Counted from the stretch's first letter, positions 33,190 to 41,527 are shown. The stretch is DNA of 64,000 nucleotides from Brevibacterium aurantiacum (GCF_007558825.1 NZ_VLTK01000001.1:1-64000); one strand, 5' to 3'. The notes: generated by a model not told the origin, from the letters alone. Translations and numbers: made by a program.

Positions 33190-33606
33190 TCAGTAACCCG
33201 TGCGCAACCGCTCCAGAAGGTCGGTGACTCGGTTGCTGATGTCGTTGCGAACCAGACGCATGCGCTCGATTCCTTCGATGCCGCGCGCGGAGGGCTCGTC
33301 GGTGTCCCAGTTTTCAACCTTGGTGCCCTCGGGCGCATGCACGGTCGCCTCGCGGCCCAACGTGACGACGACATCAGCGGCTTCCAGATCCGCCGGCGTG
33401 ACCGGTTTGGGAGTACCTTCGCTGATGTCGATGTTCCATTCGGCCAGCGACGCAACCGAGAGCTGGTTGAGCGAGGTGCCGGGCTTGGTCCCGCCGGAGA
33501 CGACGTCGATCGAGTCTCCGGCGATGTCGCCCATGAGCCCCGCAGCCATCTGTGACTTTCCGCCGTTCTTCACACAGACGAAGAGGACGCGAGGTGGGGT
33601 GCTCAC
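33190..33606 (-). CDS. Low-molecular-weight phosphatase/ArsC-like protein with CX5K loop
   Basis: A 138-residue protein of the arsenate reductase/tyrosine phosphatase fold. The active loop reads CVKNGGKSQMA, so the invariant Arg of CX5R is Lys (codon 33556-33558). It also lacks the downstream Cys residues of thioredoxin-linked ArsC. This form may be mycothiol-dependent or have another role such as arsenite handling. GTG 33606 follows AGGAGG at a short spacing. It is last in the arsenic operon and overlaps the flavoprotein stop by 4 bp. Confidence 0.82.
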   Translation of the reverse strand: MSTPPRVLFVCVKNGGKSQMAAGLMGDIAGDSIDVVSGGTKPGTSLNQLSVASLAEWNIDISEGTPKPVTPADLEAADVVVTLGREATVHAPEGTKVENWDTDEPSARGIEGIERMRLVRNDISNRVTDLLERLRTGY

Positions 33607-35090
33607 TGCGCCTCCTGGTGTGCGCTGCGGCCGTGTTCCAGCCCTGTGGGGATGCCAATCGAGACCGGCTGTCCGGCTTCGCCACAACACGACTCCGGCT
33701 CGGCAGCTTCGACAGCAGGCGCTGGCTCGCAGCACCCACTGCTGTCTGCAGTCACCGCACCAACCGATGGCGCATCGCATGACGAACCGATGTCGGCCGA
33801 GCACACTCCGGTCTCCGGGAGCACGAGCTCGACTCTCTCTGCCGCTTCCTGATCGCCGGCGATCGCGGCGACGATCGAGCGAACCTGCTCGTAGCCGGTG
33901 GCCATGAGGAACGTCGGCGCGCGACCGTAGGACTTCATACCCGCAATGTAGAAGTCCTTCTCCGGATGGGCCAGCAGGCGGGCTCCGTGTGGCGCGACGG
34001 TTCCACAGCTGTGGAATTCCGGATCGATGAGTGGGCCCAGGCCTGTGGGCGCCTCGGCGATCGGGTCGAGGTCGACTCGGATCTCGCGGAGGAAGCTGAG
34101 GTCAGGCCGGAACCCTGTGGTCGGAACGACCCGGTCAACGTCAAGAGTGACTGCGCCTGCGCGGGTGGTTCCGGTGACCGTGAGTTCGCTTGTGGACTCG
34201 GTCGCCGAGGTGGAAGTCGGGTTGGCGTTGGAGACGTTCGTGATGGTCACCGATGTGTGAACCTCGATGACTCCGGCTTCGACGAGATTGCGCAGTCGGG
34301 TGCCCAAAGCTCCGCGGGCTGGGAGTCCGTCCTGGTCGCCACCGCCGTAGACACTGGCAGGATCAGTTCCTCGTATGGCCCAGCTGATGCGGGTGCTCGG
34401 TTCGGCCTCGCGGAGCTCTCCCAGAGCCAGCAGAGTGTTGGCCGCCGAGTGACCGGCTCCGACGACCAGCGTGTGACGGCCAGCGAACTGTGCCCGGTCC
34501 CGGCCGAGGACGTCGGGCAGCGGTGAGGTCACGAGCCCGGCCGCCCGGGCCTCGGGTTCACCGATGGCCGGCAGCCCCGCCTGGCCAAGCGGGTTCGGGG
34601 TCTCCCAGGTGCCTGAGGCGTCGATGACGGCACGAACGACATGATCCTCGATTGAACCGCGCTCGTTTTGGGTGCGAACGAGGAATGGCGTGTCACCACG
34701 GCCCAGGGTGCGGGTGCGGTCTTTGCCGACACGGCTGACTGCAATGACTCGTGTCTGCGTGCGAATCGCGTTGCTCAGCTGTGGGGTCGCAGCCAATGGA
34801 GTGAGGTACTCGGCGACGAGTTCAGCCCCGGTGGGCAAGTAGTCGCCATTGGGCTCCACCCATTGTGCCTGCTCGAGCAGTGTTCGTGCAGCCTGGTCGA
34901 TGTTGTACTTCCACGGCGAGAAGAGGCCGATGTGGCCCCACGCACTGACAGCGGCCGCAGGTGTCGCGCCCGCCTCAAAGACGAGCGGTTCCATGTCGCG
35001 AGCGATGACGTGGGCTGCGGCGGCAAGACCAACCGGGCCGGAACCGATGATGGCGACAGGGAGTTTGGATATTGGTGTGGACTCAGTCAT
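33603..35090 (-). CDS. FAD/NAD(P)-binding protein of the arsenic operon (ArsO-like)
   Basis: A 495-residue flavoprotein with two dinucleotide folds: 'VAIIGSGPVGLAAAAHVI' (near residue 13) and 'TLVVGAGHSAANTLLAL' (near 205). It resembles ArsO/flavin monooxygenases that are common in arsenic operons; the reaction is not settled. The C-terminal 60 residues are an unusual Cys-rich tail with single and paired Cys (SSCDA, SGCCEP, ESCCGE), well placed to bind trivalent arsenic or a metal. ATG 35090 overlaps the arsC stop by 8 bp. Confidence 0.85.
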   Translation of the reverse strand: MTESTPISKLPVAIIGSGPVGLAAAAHVIARDMEPLVFEAGATPAAAVSAWGHIGLFSPWKYNIDQAARTLLEQAQWVEPNGDYLPTGAELVAEYLTPLAATPQLSNAIRTQTRVIAVSRVGKDRTRTLGRGDTPFLVRTQNERGSIEDHVVRAVIDASGTWETPNPLGQAGLPAIGEPEARAAGLVTSPLPDVLGRDRAQFAGRHTLVVGAGHSAANTLLALGELREAEPSTRISWAIRGTDPASVYGGGDQDGLPARGALGTRLRNLVEAGVIEVHTSVTITNVSNANPTSTSATESTSELTVTGTTRAGAVTLDVDRVVPTTGFRPDLSFLREIRVDLDPIAEAPTGLGPLIDPEFHSCGTVAPHGARLLAHPEKDFYIAGMKSYGRAPTFLMATGYEQVRSIVAAIAGDQEAAERVELVLPETGVCSADIGSSCDAPSVGAVTADSSGCCEPAPAVEAAEPESCCGEAGQPVSIGIPTGLEHGRSAHQEAQ

Positions 35091-35541
35091 GAGGCGTCCT
35101 GTCTGGGAGTGGGTCGTCTGCAGAAGCGCCGGATACTGACAGGCTGGTGAGCAGATCGTGAATGCGGGCGCGAATGTCATCGCGGATGGTGCGCACGGTC
35201 TCGATACCCTGACCTGCCGGGTCATCGAGGTCCCAATCTTCGTAACGTTTGCCGGGGAAGATGGGGCAGGCGTCGCCGCAGCCCATGGTGATCACCACAT
35301 CCGAGTTCTTCACCGTGTCCAGGGTGAGAATCTTCGGGTGCTGGTCGGTGATGTCGATGCCGACCTCAGCCATCGCCTCGGCGGCGGTGGGGTTGAGCAT
35401 TTTCCCCGGTTCACTGCCGGCGGAGCGGACCTCGACTCGGTCACCTCCGAGCTCGCGGAGGAATCCTGCGGCCATCTGCGATCGGCCGGCGTTGTGCACG
35501 CAGACGAAGAGGACGCTGGGCTTCTGTTCGACTGTCGTCAT
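35083..35541 (-). CDS. arsC: Arsenate reductase (thioredoxin/mycothiol-type)
   Basis: A 152-residue ArsC of the low-molecular-weight phosphatase fold with an intact CX5R loop (CVHNAGRSQMAAG) and the Cys-containing segment 'GCGDACPIFPGKRYEDWDLDDP' used in the redox relay. It reduces arsenate to arsenite for export by ACR3. The C-terminal tail is Asp/Pro-rich and variable. ATG 35541 is preceded by AGGAGG at 7 nt and overlaps the acr3 stop by 4 bp. Confidence 0.94.
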   Translation of the reverse strand: MTTVEQKPSVLFVCVHNAGRSQMAAGFLRELGGDRVEVRSAGSEPGKMLNPTAAEAMAEVGIDITDQHPKILTLDTVKNSDVVITMGCGDACPIFPGKRYEDWDLDDPAGQGIETVRTIRDDIRARIHDLLTSLSVSGASADDPLPDRTPHD

Positions 35542-36653
35542 TTCTGTGCCTCCTGGCGCTCCGAGCGCATCTGGTGTCCGGTGTGTTCGGGGAAGAAGCG
35601 TTGACGTGACCATAGTGCTACGTAGACGAGGGCGACGAGGATGGGTACTTCGATGAGCGGACCGACAACTCCCGCCAGGGCCTGTCCGGAAGCAACTCCG
35701 TAGGTGCCGATGGCCACTGCGATGGCGAGTTCGAAATTGTTGCCCGCAGCGGTAAATGCCAGAGTGGCCGTCTTCTCATAGCCCAGCTTCAGGCCACGGC
35801 CCACAACCATGCCGAAGCCGAAGACGACGGTGAAGTAGAGGAGCAGCGGCAGCGCGATGCGCACGACATCCAAGGGGTTCGAGGTGATCTCGTCACCCTG
35901 GAACGCGAAGAGCAAGACGATGGTGAACAGCAGCCCATAGAGCGCGAAAGGGCCGATCTTCGGCAGGAACCGGTCTTCGTACCATGTCCGACCCTTGGCT
36001 TTCTCGCCGATGAGGCGGGTGAGGAACCCGGCCAACAGTGGAATACCGAGGAAGACGAGCACGCTGAGCATGATCGCCCAGAACGAGAATTCGCCACTCG
36101 TCGTCGGCAATCCGAGGAGGTTCGGCAGCCACTGCAGGTAGAACCAGCCGAGGAGACCGAAGGCGAGGACCTGGAAGACCGAGTTGATTGCAACGAGGAC
36201 GGCAGCGGCTTCACGGTCCCCGCAGGCAAGGTCGTTCCAGATGAAGACCATCGCAATGCAGCGGGCGAGACCGACGATGATCAATCCCGTCCGATATTCC
36301 GGAAGGTCTGGCAGGAAGAGCCACGCGAGGGCGAACATGAAGGCGGGGGCGGCCAACCAGTTGATCAGAAGGGACGTGATCATCAGTCTTTTGTCGGTGA
36401 GCACGCGCCCGGTTTCGTTGTAGCGGACCTTGGCCAGCACCGGATACATCATCACCAGCAGCCCCAGAGCAATCGGCAGTGACACATCGGCAACCTTGAC
36501 CGAATCCAGGGCCGCAGCGAGGCCGGGGACAAGCCGACCGAGCAGCAGCCCGAGGATCATCGCTGCGATGATCCACACCGGCAGGAAACGATCGAGGGTC
36601 GACAGTTTGGTCTGCGCCGGTTCACTGGTGGGGGCTGTCACTGAGGTGCTCAT
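35538..36653 (-). CDS. acr3: ACR3-family arsenite efflux permease
   Basis: A 371-residue ten-helix arsenite/H+ antiporter. The diagnostic conserved Cys lies in helix 4 ('LARCIAMVFIWNDLACGD'), and 'AAGNNFELAIAVAIG' is the helix 9-10 region with the conserved Glu/Asn. It heads the minus-strand arsenic operon acr3-arsC-flavoprotein-arsC-like. The ATG is 120 bp from the divergent arsR start, with the operator between them. Confidence 0.95.
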   Translation of the reverse strand: MSTSVTAPTSEPAQTKLSTLDRFLPVWIIAAMILGLLLGRLVPGLAAALDSVKVADVSLPIALGLLVMMYPVLAKVRYNETGRVLTDKRLMITSLLINWLAAPAFMFALAWLFLPDLPEYRTGLIIVGLARCIAMVFIWNDLACGDREAAAVLVAINSVFQVLAFGLLGWFYLQWLPNLLGLPTTSGEFSFWAIMLSVLVFLGIPLLAGFLTRLIGEKAKGRTWYEDRFLPKIGPFALYGLLFTIVLLFAFQGDEITSNPLDVVRIALPLLLYFTVVFGFGMVVGRGLKLGYEKTATLAFTAAGNNFELAIAVAIGTYGVASGQALAGVVGPLIEVPILVALVYVALWSRQRFFPEHTGHQMRSERQEAQK

Positions 36654-36715
36654 CGGACTCCTGGGGCGAATCTGCTCATGGCCGAGGTTCCTCAGCCACA
36701 AACATCGAAGGTTAT

Positions 36716-36767
36716 CGATATGAATCTAAGCACTGCATATCGACAACTGTCAATGTATGGGCATAAT
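36716..36767 (+). promoter_or_regulatory. arsR promoter with overlapping inverted repeat
   Basis: TCGACA (36740-36745), a 16-bp spacer and CATAAT (36762-36767) form a good sigma-A promoter aimed at arsR; transcription would begin at about 36774, the GTG start codon itself. An inverted repeat TCGATATG/CATATCGA (about 36715-36742) overlaps the -35 and is the likely ArsR operator. It would also block the divergent acr3 promoter. Confidence 0.6.
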
Positions 36768-36773
36768 AGAGAA

Positions 36774-37124
36774 GTGACCCTTGAACAGACATTGCCCGCA
36801 CCCGCCTCGGCGGCGTGCTGCACGACACTGACCGGCGAACCTCTGGACGAGCATCGGGCACGCGAGTTCGCCCGGATCTTCAAAGCCTTGGCCGACCCGA
36901 CACGTCTGCGCCTGGTTTCCCTGGTCGCCGCCCACGAAGGCAATGAAGCCTGCGCATGTGACCTCATCGATCCGGTCGGGCTGGGCCAACCCACGGTCTC
37001 ACACCACCTGAAGATCCTCGTCGACGCGGGAGTCCTGCGCCGTGAGAAGCGAGGCATCTGGTCGTATTATTCACTGGCGGCAGAGACTCTGGAGCGCATC
37101 GCTGCATTCCTCTCCCCTGCATGA
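36774..37124 (+). CDS. arsR: ArsR-family arsenite-responsive repressor
   Basis: A 116-residue winged-helix repressor. Two adjacent cysteines in the N-terminal arm ('ASAACCTTL', about residue 13-14) and the helix 3 'EACACDL' region (about 60-64) can bind As(III). The recognition helix is 'QPTVSHHLKILVDAGVL'. I chose GTG 36774 because the promoter places the transcription start there; earlier ATG codons lie inside the promoter. It is divergent from and probably represses the arsenic operon and itself. Confidence 0.9.
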   Translation: MTLEQTLPAPASAACCTTLTGEPLDEHRAREFARIFKALADPTRLRLVSLVAAHEGNEACACDLIDPVGLGQPTVSHHLKILVDAGVLRREKRGIWSYYSLAAETLERIAAFLSPA

Positions 37125-37129
37125 AGCTG

Positions 37130-37170
37130 TGACCGTACGTCGGGAGGACGCTGTGACCGGACGTCGGGCG
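37130..37170. repeat. Direct repeat of about 18 bp
   Basis: GCTGTGACCGTACGTCGGG and GCTGTGACCGGACGTCGGG are 21 bp apart start to start, differing at one position, between arsR and the decarboxylase gene. They could be a regulatory site or simple duplication. Confidence 0.5.
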
Positions 37171-37248
37171 ACCTCGCCGCGCCGGACTGGATCGGGGTAC
37201 GCTCCGAAATGAGACCACCCCACTCCCCGGACGAAAGCAGAGAGGTCA

Positions 37249-38847
37249 ATGACCAAGACTGTCCTTCAGGCAAGCCTGGATGTCTTCCGCGCCCACGGAA
37301 TGACGACGATATTCGGCAACCCCGGATCGAACGAATTGCCATTCCTCGCGGGACTCGGCGATGATTTCCGCTTCGTCCTCGGCCTGCATGAACAGGTCGT
37401 CGTCGGCATGGCCGAAGGCTTCTCACGCGCCACCGGGCGTCCGGTCCTGGTGAACCTGCATGCCGCATCCGGCTCCGGCAACGGTATGGGAGCGCTGACC
37501 AACGCTCATTACGGACACGTTCCGCTGGTCATCCTCGCCGGCCAGCAGGTCCGCCGGACAGTCGGTCAGGAAGCGATGCTGGCCAGCGCGGATGCCGCCG
37601 CACTGCCGACGCCGCTGGTCAAGTACTCCCACGAGCCGTTGTCTGCCACCGACGTCCCCCGGACCCTGTCCCAGGCCGCCTTCGAGGCAACCACTCAGCC
37701 AAATGGTCCTGTCTATGTGTCGGTGCCCTTGGACGATTGGGACGAACCGGCACTCGACGATGATGATCTGCTGCCGGCACGATCAGTGTCGACCGGTCGT
37801 GGCCTCGATCCGGAACTCGAACAGGAGCTGCTCGCCTCCCTCAATGGTGCGAAGCGTCCGGCTCTCGTCGTCGGGCCCCAGGTGGATGCCGCCGCTGTTG
37901 CTGACCCGAGCGTCACGGAAGCAGTGACGTCGCTGGCGGAGAGGCTCGATGCCTCCGTCTATGTCGCCCCATCTCCCACCCGCTGTCCTTTTCCGACGAC
38001 CCATCCGAACTTCGAGGGCGTCTTGGTCCCCGGGATCCAGTCCGTGCGAGACCAGCTGGCCGACCATGACCTCGTGCTGGTGCTGGGTGCGGCCGTGTTC
38101 AGATATCACCGCTGGGAGCCCTCGAATTATCTGACTCCCGGCACCGAGGTCATCCAGATCACCCAGGACCCGCGCGAAGCCACCCGTGCACCGTTCGGCA
38201 AAGCCGTCATCACCGATGTCGCCAGCACCGCTGAGACTCTCGCCGCAGGGGTCACCGATCGCGGTGCCCGGCGCGGCGATCGCGGTTCACGGATCATGAG
38301 CCCAGCGGCCACCTCGGCGGAGGGAATGACTGGTGGGGAGATACTCGAAGTGCTCAACGAGCACGTCAACGACTCAGTGTCCTACGTCAACGAGACCACC
38401 ACCTTGGACCTCGACTACCTCGAACGGGTCGCCATCGACAGACCAGGAATGTACAGCTTCCCAGCCTCCGGCGGTCTGGGCTTCGGGCTTCCTGTTGCCG
38501 TCGGAATGTCGATCGGAGCACCGGAGAAGACGATCGTCGCGACCGTCGGTGACGGCTCCGCGAACTACGGCATCACCGCGCTGTACACGGCCGCCCAACT
38601 GCAGACGCGAACCGTGTTCGTCATCATCAACAACTCCGGCTACGGCGCCTTGGCCGGCTTTGCCCAGCGCATGGGCGTGCCCAAGGTTCCCGGGCTAGCC
38701 TTGGGCGGCATCGACTTCGTCTCCCTGGCCCAGGGCTACGGGGTCCCGGCCAAGCAGACGTCGACCCGCGCCGAGTTCGCCGCTGCCTATCGGGAGGCGC
38801 TCGAAGCTTCGGGCCCGGTGCTCATCGACGCCTCGATCGTCTCGTAA
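37249..38847 (+). CDS. mdlC: Benzoylformate decarboxylase
   Basis: A thiamine diphosphate enzyme that converts benzoylformate to benzaldehyde and CO2. The 532-residue sequence follows the Pseudomonas putida enzyme along its full length, including 'FGNPGSNELPFL' (Ser27), 'LHEQVVVG' (Glu48), 'NLHAASGSGN' (His71), 'VAPSPTRCPFPTTHP', 'FRYHRWEPS' and the ThDP motif starting 'GDGSANYGI' and ending 'IINN'. No mandelate dehydrogenase or racemase is nearby, so it may serve another 2-keto acid. It probably has its own promoter. Confidence 0.94.
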   Translation: MTKTVLQASLDVFRAHGMTTIFGNPGSNELPFLAGLGDDFRFVLGLHEQVVVGMAEGFSRATGRPVLVNLHAASGSGNGMGALTNAHYGHVPLVILAGQQVRRTVGQEAMLASADAAALPTPLVKYSHEPLSATDVPRTLSQAAFEATTQPNGPVYVSVPLDDWDEPALDDDDLLPARSVSTGRGLDPELEQELLASLNGAKRPALVVGPQVDAAAVADPSVTEAVTSLAERLDASVYVAPSPTRCPFPTTHPNFEGVLVPGIQSVRDQLADHDLVLVLGAAVFRYHRWEPSNYLTPGTEVIQITQDPREATRAPFGKAVITDVASTAETLAAGVTDRGARRGDRGSRIMSPAATSAEGMTGGEILEVLNEHVNDSVSYVNETTTLDLDYLERVAIDRPGMYSFPASGGLGFGLPVAVGMSIGAPEKTIVATVGDGSANYGITALYTAAQLQTRTVFVIINNSGYGALAGFAQRMGVPKVPGLALGGIDFVSLAQGYGVPAKQTSTRAEFAAAYREALEASGPVLIDASIVS

Positions 38848-38965
38848 CTAAGGGGTGAGCGGCTTCAGTCCGAGACGCGTAGCTTCCAATCGTTGAAGTA
38901 CGTGCGGAGTGGGCCAGAGAGTCAGCACGATGTAGCCGCTGATCCCTCCGAGGCCAGACAGTCCC

Positions 38966-39178
38966 TGCACCGACCGGAATTCCGCCGCCGTCCACGAGCA
39001 GAGATGTCTTGAGACCAGATTTGTTGCGGTCGACAGGGCTGCGTCCAGTGTTTTCTCCGCCGCACGGTGCTTTGACGATTCATCCGTCGACCACGAGGTT
39101 GTGCAGGTCGAGGCCGACGGCCTGGTCGTAGGCTTCGAGGGCCAGGCGGTGGAGTTGTTCGAAGGCGCCGGTGCGGCG
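38966..39178 (-). mobile_element. Remnant of an IS5-type transposase
   Basis: The minus strand reads, in one frame, 'GAFEQLHRLALEAYDQA', 'LDLHNLVVDG-stop-IVKAPCGGENTG' and 'SPVDRNKSGLKTSLLVDGGGIPVG', which is the first catalytic part of IS5-group transposases. A TGA at 39080-39082 replaces what would be a Cys codon. Both ends of the element are missing. The fragment is between the decarboxylase gene and the end of the drug exporter, and marks an old insertion or rearrangement. Confidence 0.75.
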
Positions 39179-39188
39179 GCCTGCTCTG

Positions 39189-40607
39189 CTACCCGGCCTG
39201 CGGCTGCCCCACGGCGGTGTCCGGCGAGCGGGAAATGACCACGACTCCGACGATCAGCCCGATGATGGCGAGCACCGCCGCGATCACGAACGGGTCTCCG
39301 GCGTGCAGGGCGGGGGCGAACCCGAGCCCTACATAGATGGCCACGCCGGTTGCCCCGCCGAGCTGGTCTGCTGCTCGCTGGACGCCGGAGGCGATCCCTG
39401 CGTCCTCGTCAGTGGCCCCGCTGACCGCGATGTACTGCAGACCCACGAGTCCGAAGCCCATGCCCGCTGCGATTAACAGCATCGCCGGGAGAAGCCATGC
39501 CACCCCGCCGCCCAGGACGGCCACGAGTGCGACGACGCCCATTGCGCCCGCAGCGGCCGCGAGCCCGACCACCACGCACACGCGTGCACCCCAGCGTCCC
39601 AGCAACCGGGGAACGAGCACCGATGCCGCAATCAGCGCCGCGGCCAAGGGCAGCATCGTGAAGCCTGCCCCCAGAGGCCCGACACCGAGCCTTTCCTGCA
39701 GGTAGAAGGTGAATAGCAGGAACGAGGTCGAGAGTGCACCGCTGAGCAGCATCGTCGTCAAGTTCGCCCGCAGTCGAGTGCGGTCAGCGAAGAAGGTCAG
39801 TGGGACCAGCGGGTTCGGCGACCTCGACTCGACGCGCACGAACCCGGCACCGGCCAGCACCGCACCAACCAGCGCGGCCACGCTCACCCAGAGGCTGGTG
39901 GCAGGCTCACCCGCCTCCACAGCGGCGTAGACGAAAAGCAACGGGCATGCGGTCAGCAAGAACGAGCCCGGGAGGTCCAGGCGGACCCGCTCACGAGACA
40001 CGGACCGGTCCGCAGGGACCAGGAGGAGCGCGGCCACGATCACGACCAGGATGAACGGCACCGAGACCAGGAAGATCCAGCGCCAGCCCAGATGTGCGGT
40101 GAGGATCCCCGACAGAGCGAACCCAAGAACGAGGCCGCAGCTGGCCACGGCGGCCCACACGCTCAGGGCGCGCGACCGGCGCGGGCCTTCGGGGAAGAGC
40201 AGCACGATAGTGGCCATTGCCGCGGGCAGCGCTACGGCCTCGCCGGTTCCCTGGAGCAGGCGTGCGGCGACCAGGACTGGGAAGGACGGGGCCAGACCGG
40301 CCAGCAGAGAAGCCGCGCCGAAGAGAGTCGTACCGACCAGGAGAGTGCGACGACGGCCGAGAAGGTCACCGACCCGGCCGCCGAGCATCAGCAGCCCACC
40401 GCCGGTGATAGTGTAGCCGACCACGACCCAGGTCAAGGAGTGGCCCTCGACGCCGAAGTCCGCGCCGATCGAGGGCAGCGCGATATTGACCACGGTCACA
40501 TCGACCGCGATGAAGAACTGCAACATGGACATCGCGCACAGCACGAGCCATGCGCGCACACGTGCGGGACTGTGCACGCGGGTAGAAGAGAAAAAAATTG
40601 AACGCAT
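39189..40607 (-). CDS. DHA2-family (14-helix) drug:H+ antiporter
   Basis: A 472-residue MFS exporter with motif C-like 'GPxxG' loops and 'GGRVGDLLGRRRTL' motif A in the 2-3 loop, typical of LfrA/QacA-type multidrug exporters. The gene is noticeably more GC-rich in third positions than its neighbours, ends beside an IS remnant and begins behind an attenuator-like leader, all of which suggest horizontal acquisition of a resistance gene. GGAG is 6 nt before ATG 40607. Drug specificity unknown. Confidence 0.88.
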   Translation of the reverse strand: MRSIFFSSTRVHSPARVRAWLVLCAMSMLQFFIAVDVTVVNIALPSIGADFGVEGHSLTWVVVGYTITGGGLLMLGGRVGDLLGRRRTLLVGTTLFGAASLLAGLAPSFPVLVAARLLQGTGEAVALPAAMATIVLLFPEGPRRSRALSVWAAVASCGLVLGFALSGILTAHLGWRWIFLVSVPFILVVIVAALLLVPADRSVSRERVRLDLPGSFLLTACPLLFVYAAVEAGEPATSLWVSVAALVGAVLAGAGFVRVESRSPNPLVPLTFFADRTRLRANLTTMLLSGALSTSFLLFTFYLQERLGVGPLGAGFTMLPLAAALIAASVLVPRLLGRWGARVCVVVGLAAAAGAMGVVALVAVLGGGVAWLLPAMLLIAAGMGFGLVGLQYIAVSGATDEDAGIASGVQRAADQLGGATGVAIYVGLGFAPALHAGDPFVIAAVLAIIGLIVGVVVISRSPDTAVGQPQAG

Positions 40608-40612
40608 CTGTT

Positions 40613-40731
40613 GCTCCGTCGCTCTGAAGAGTTAAGAGCGGCACAAAGTGCCGCTCCGGATCGATCTCGAAGCGACTGGACGTTCCAGGTGAAATGTTGC
40701 TGAGAACCAGACGTCCCGCCGCTAGCGGGAC
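40613..40731 (-). promoter_or_regulatory. Attenuator-like leader of the drug exporter
   Basis: Read on the minus strand, the leader contains hairpin A (GTCCCGC/GCGGGAC, 40713-40731), hairpin B (GAGCGGCAC/GTGCCGCTC, 40636-40656, perfect 9-bp stem) and hairpin C (CGCTCT/AGAGCG, 40620-40640), which shares bases with B so only one can form. The GGAG ribosome site follows C at once. A short leader frame ends within hairpin A. Ribosome stalling on a drug could switch between folds; this is inference from structure. Confidence 0.5.
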
Positions 40732-40778
40732 GCCCTGTTCACTGCCGCGCAAGCGGCCGAGCATGAAGAGGCAGACAT
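40722..40778 (-). CDS. Putative 18-residue leader peptide
   Basis: The frame MSASSCSAACAAVNRASR ends with TAG located in the loop of hairpin A of the exporter leader. It is rich in Ser, Ala and Cys codons. The ribosome site is weak (a purine-rich GCAGC only). The position relative to the hairpins fits a stall-type leader; the peptide itself is unproven. Confidence 0.35.
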   Translation of the reverse strand: MSASSCSAACAAVNRASR

Positions 40779-40853
40779 GCTGCAAATTCTAACAGCGGAA
40801 CCCTGTGACTCCTGGCCTGTTTTCCCATCCGCGCAAGCTCTAAGCTGATCCGC

Positions 40854-41306
40854 ATGGGATTCAGTGCTTTGGAACACTACGCGCAAACAATGGGCCTGAC
40901 CCCGACAGAGGTGGTCGCTGAGGAGCAGAACAGCGAATATGAGTCTGGCCGTGCCATGCTCGACGCAACCTGGTGGCGGATCCGGACTGCCCGCGTCACT
41001 CCTGCCAAACCGGGCGCTTTCGTTGCCGTTTGGGGTCGCACATCGGAGGGAGTCACCGCACCGTTCTCCGGCGGGGAGGACAGCGTCGATGACTGCGCAG
41101 GCCTTCTCGTGTTCGTCTCCGAGGAAGAACACTTCGGAGTCTTCACTTTCACCGCCGCCAGCCTGGTCGAACTGGGAATCTACTCTTCCCGACGCTCACC
41201 AGGGAAACGAGGTTTCCGCCTCTACCCACCGTGGTCCGCCTCGCTGAATCCCCAAGCGACTCGAACTCAACGCAGACAAGCTCCATTCTTCGAACGGATC
41301 TGTTGA
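40854..41306 (+). CDS. MepB family protein
   Basis: A 150-residue protein of the MepB family (PF08877), named after the gene next to mepRA in Staphylococcus. The matching regions are 'TPAKPGAFVAVWGR', 'FVSEEEHFGVFTF' and 'GKRGFRLYPPW'. It has no signal or membrane segment. Molecular role unknown. It is divergent from the drug exporter leader; co-occurrence with efflux genes also occurs in Staphylococcus, so a link to resistance is possible. Confidence 0.8.
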   Translation: MGFSALEHYAQTMGLTPTEVVAEEQNSEYESGRAMLDATWWRIRTARVTPAKPGAFVAVWGRTSEGVTAPFSGGEDSVDDCAGLLVFVSEEEHFGVFTFTAASLVELGIYSSRRSPGKRGFRLYPPWSASLNPQATRTQRRQAPFFERIC

Positions 41307-41527
41307 TTCGTTCAGATGACCCGACTGACTCATTCATCGACGGACAGATTGATCGGCTGCAATATTGATCGACTGACTTGTCACTCGACAGTCTTTCGAA
41401 GAACGGTGTTGCAGTTTGTCCCCCATAGACTCGACTGGATATCCTGGGCATCAGCACCATGGGAAAGAAGCGGTCGGGACGACCCGAACGCAATCAGTCA
41501 CGATGAGGACGGCCTCGAAGAACAGGA

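Noticed and set aside
40366-40785. 139-residue minus-strand frame running from the leader into the exporter gene
   Set aside because: After the leader it is read in the wrong frame of the exporter; the short 18-residue frame that ends in hairpin A fits the leader design better.
41307-41527. Possible riboswitch before the ChaA-type antiporter
   Set aside because: The region has loose GACTGA/GATTGATC repeats but none of the conserved cores of the yybP-ykoY or magnesium riboswitches that I could recognise.
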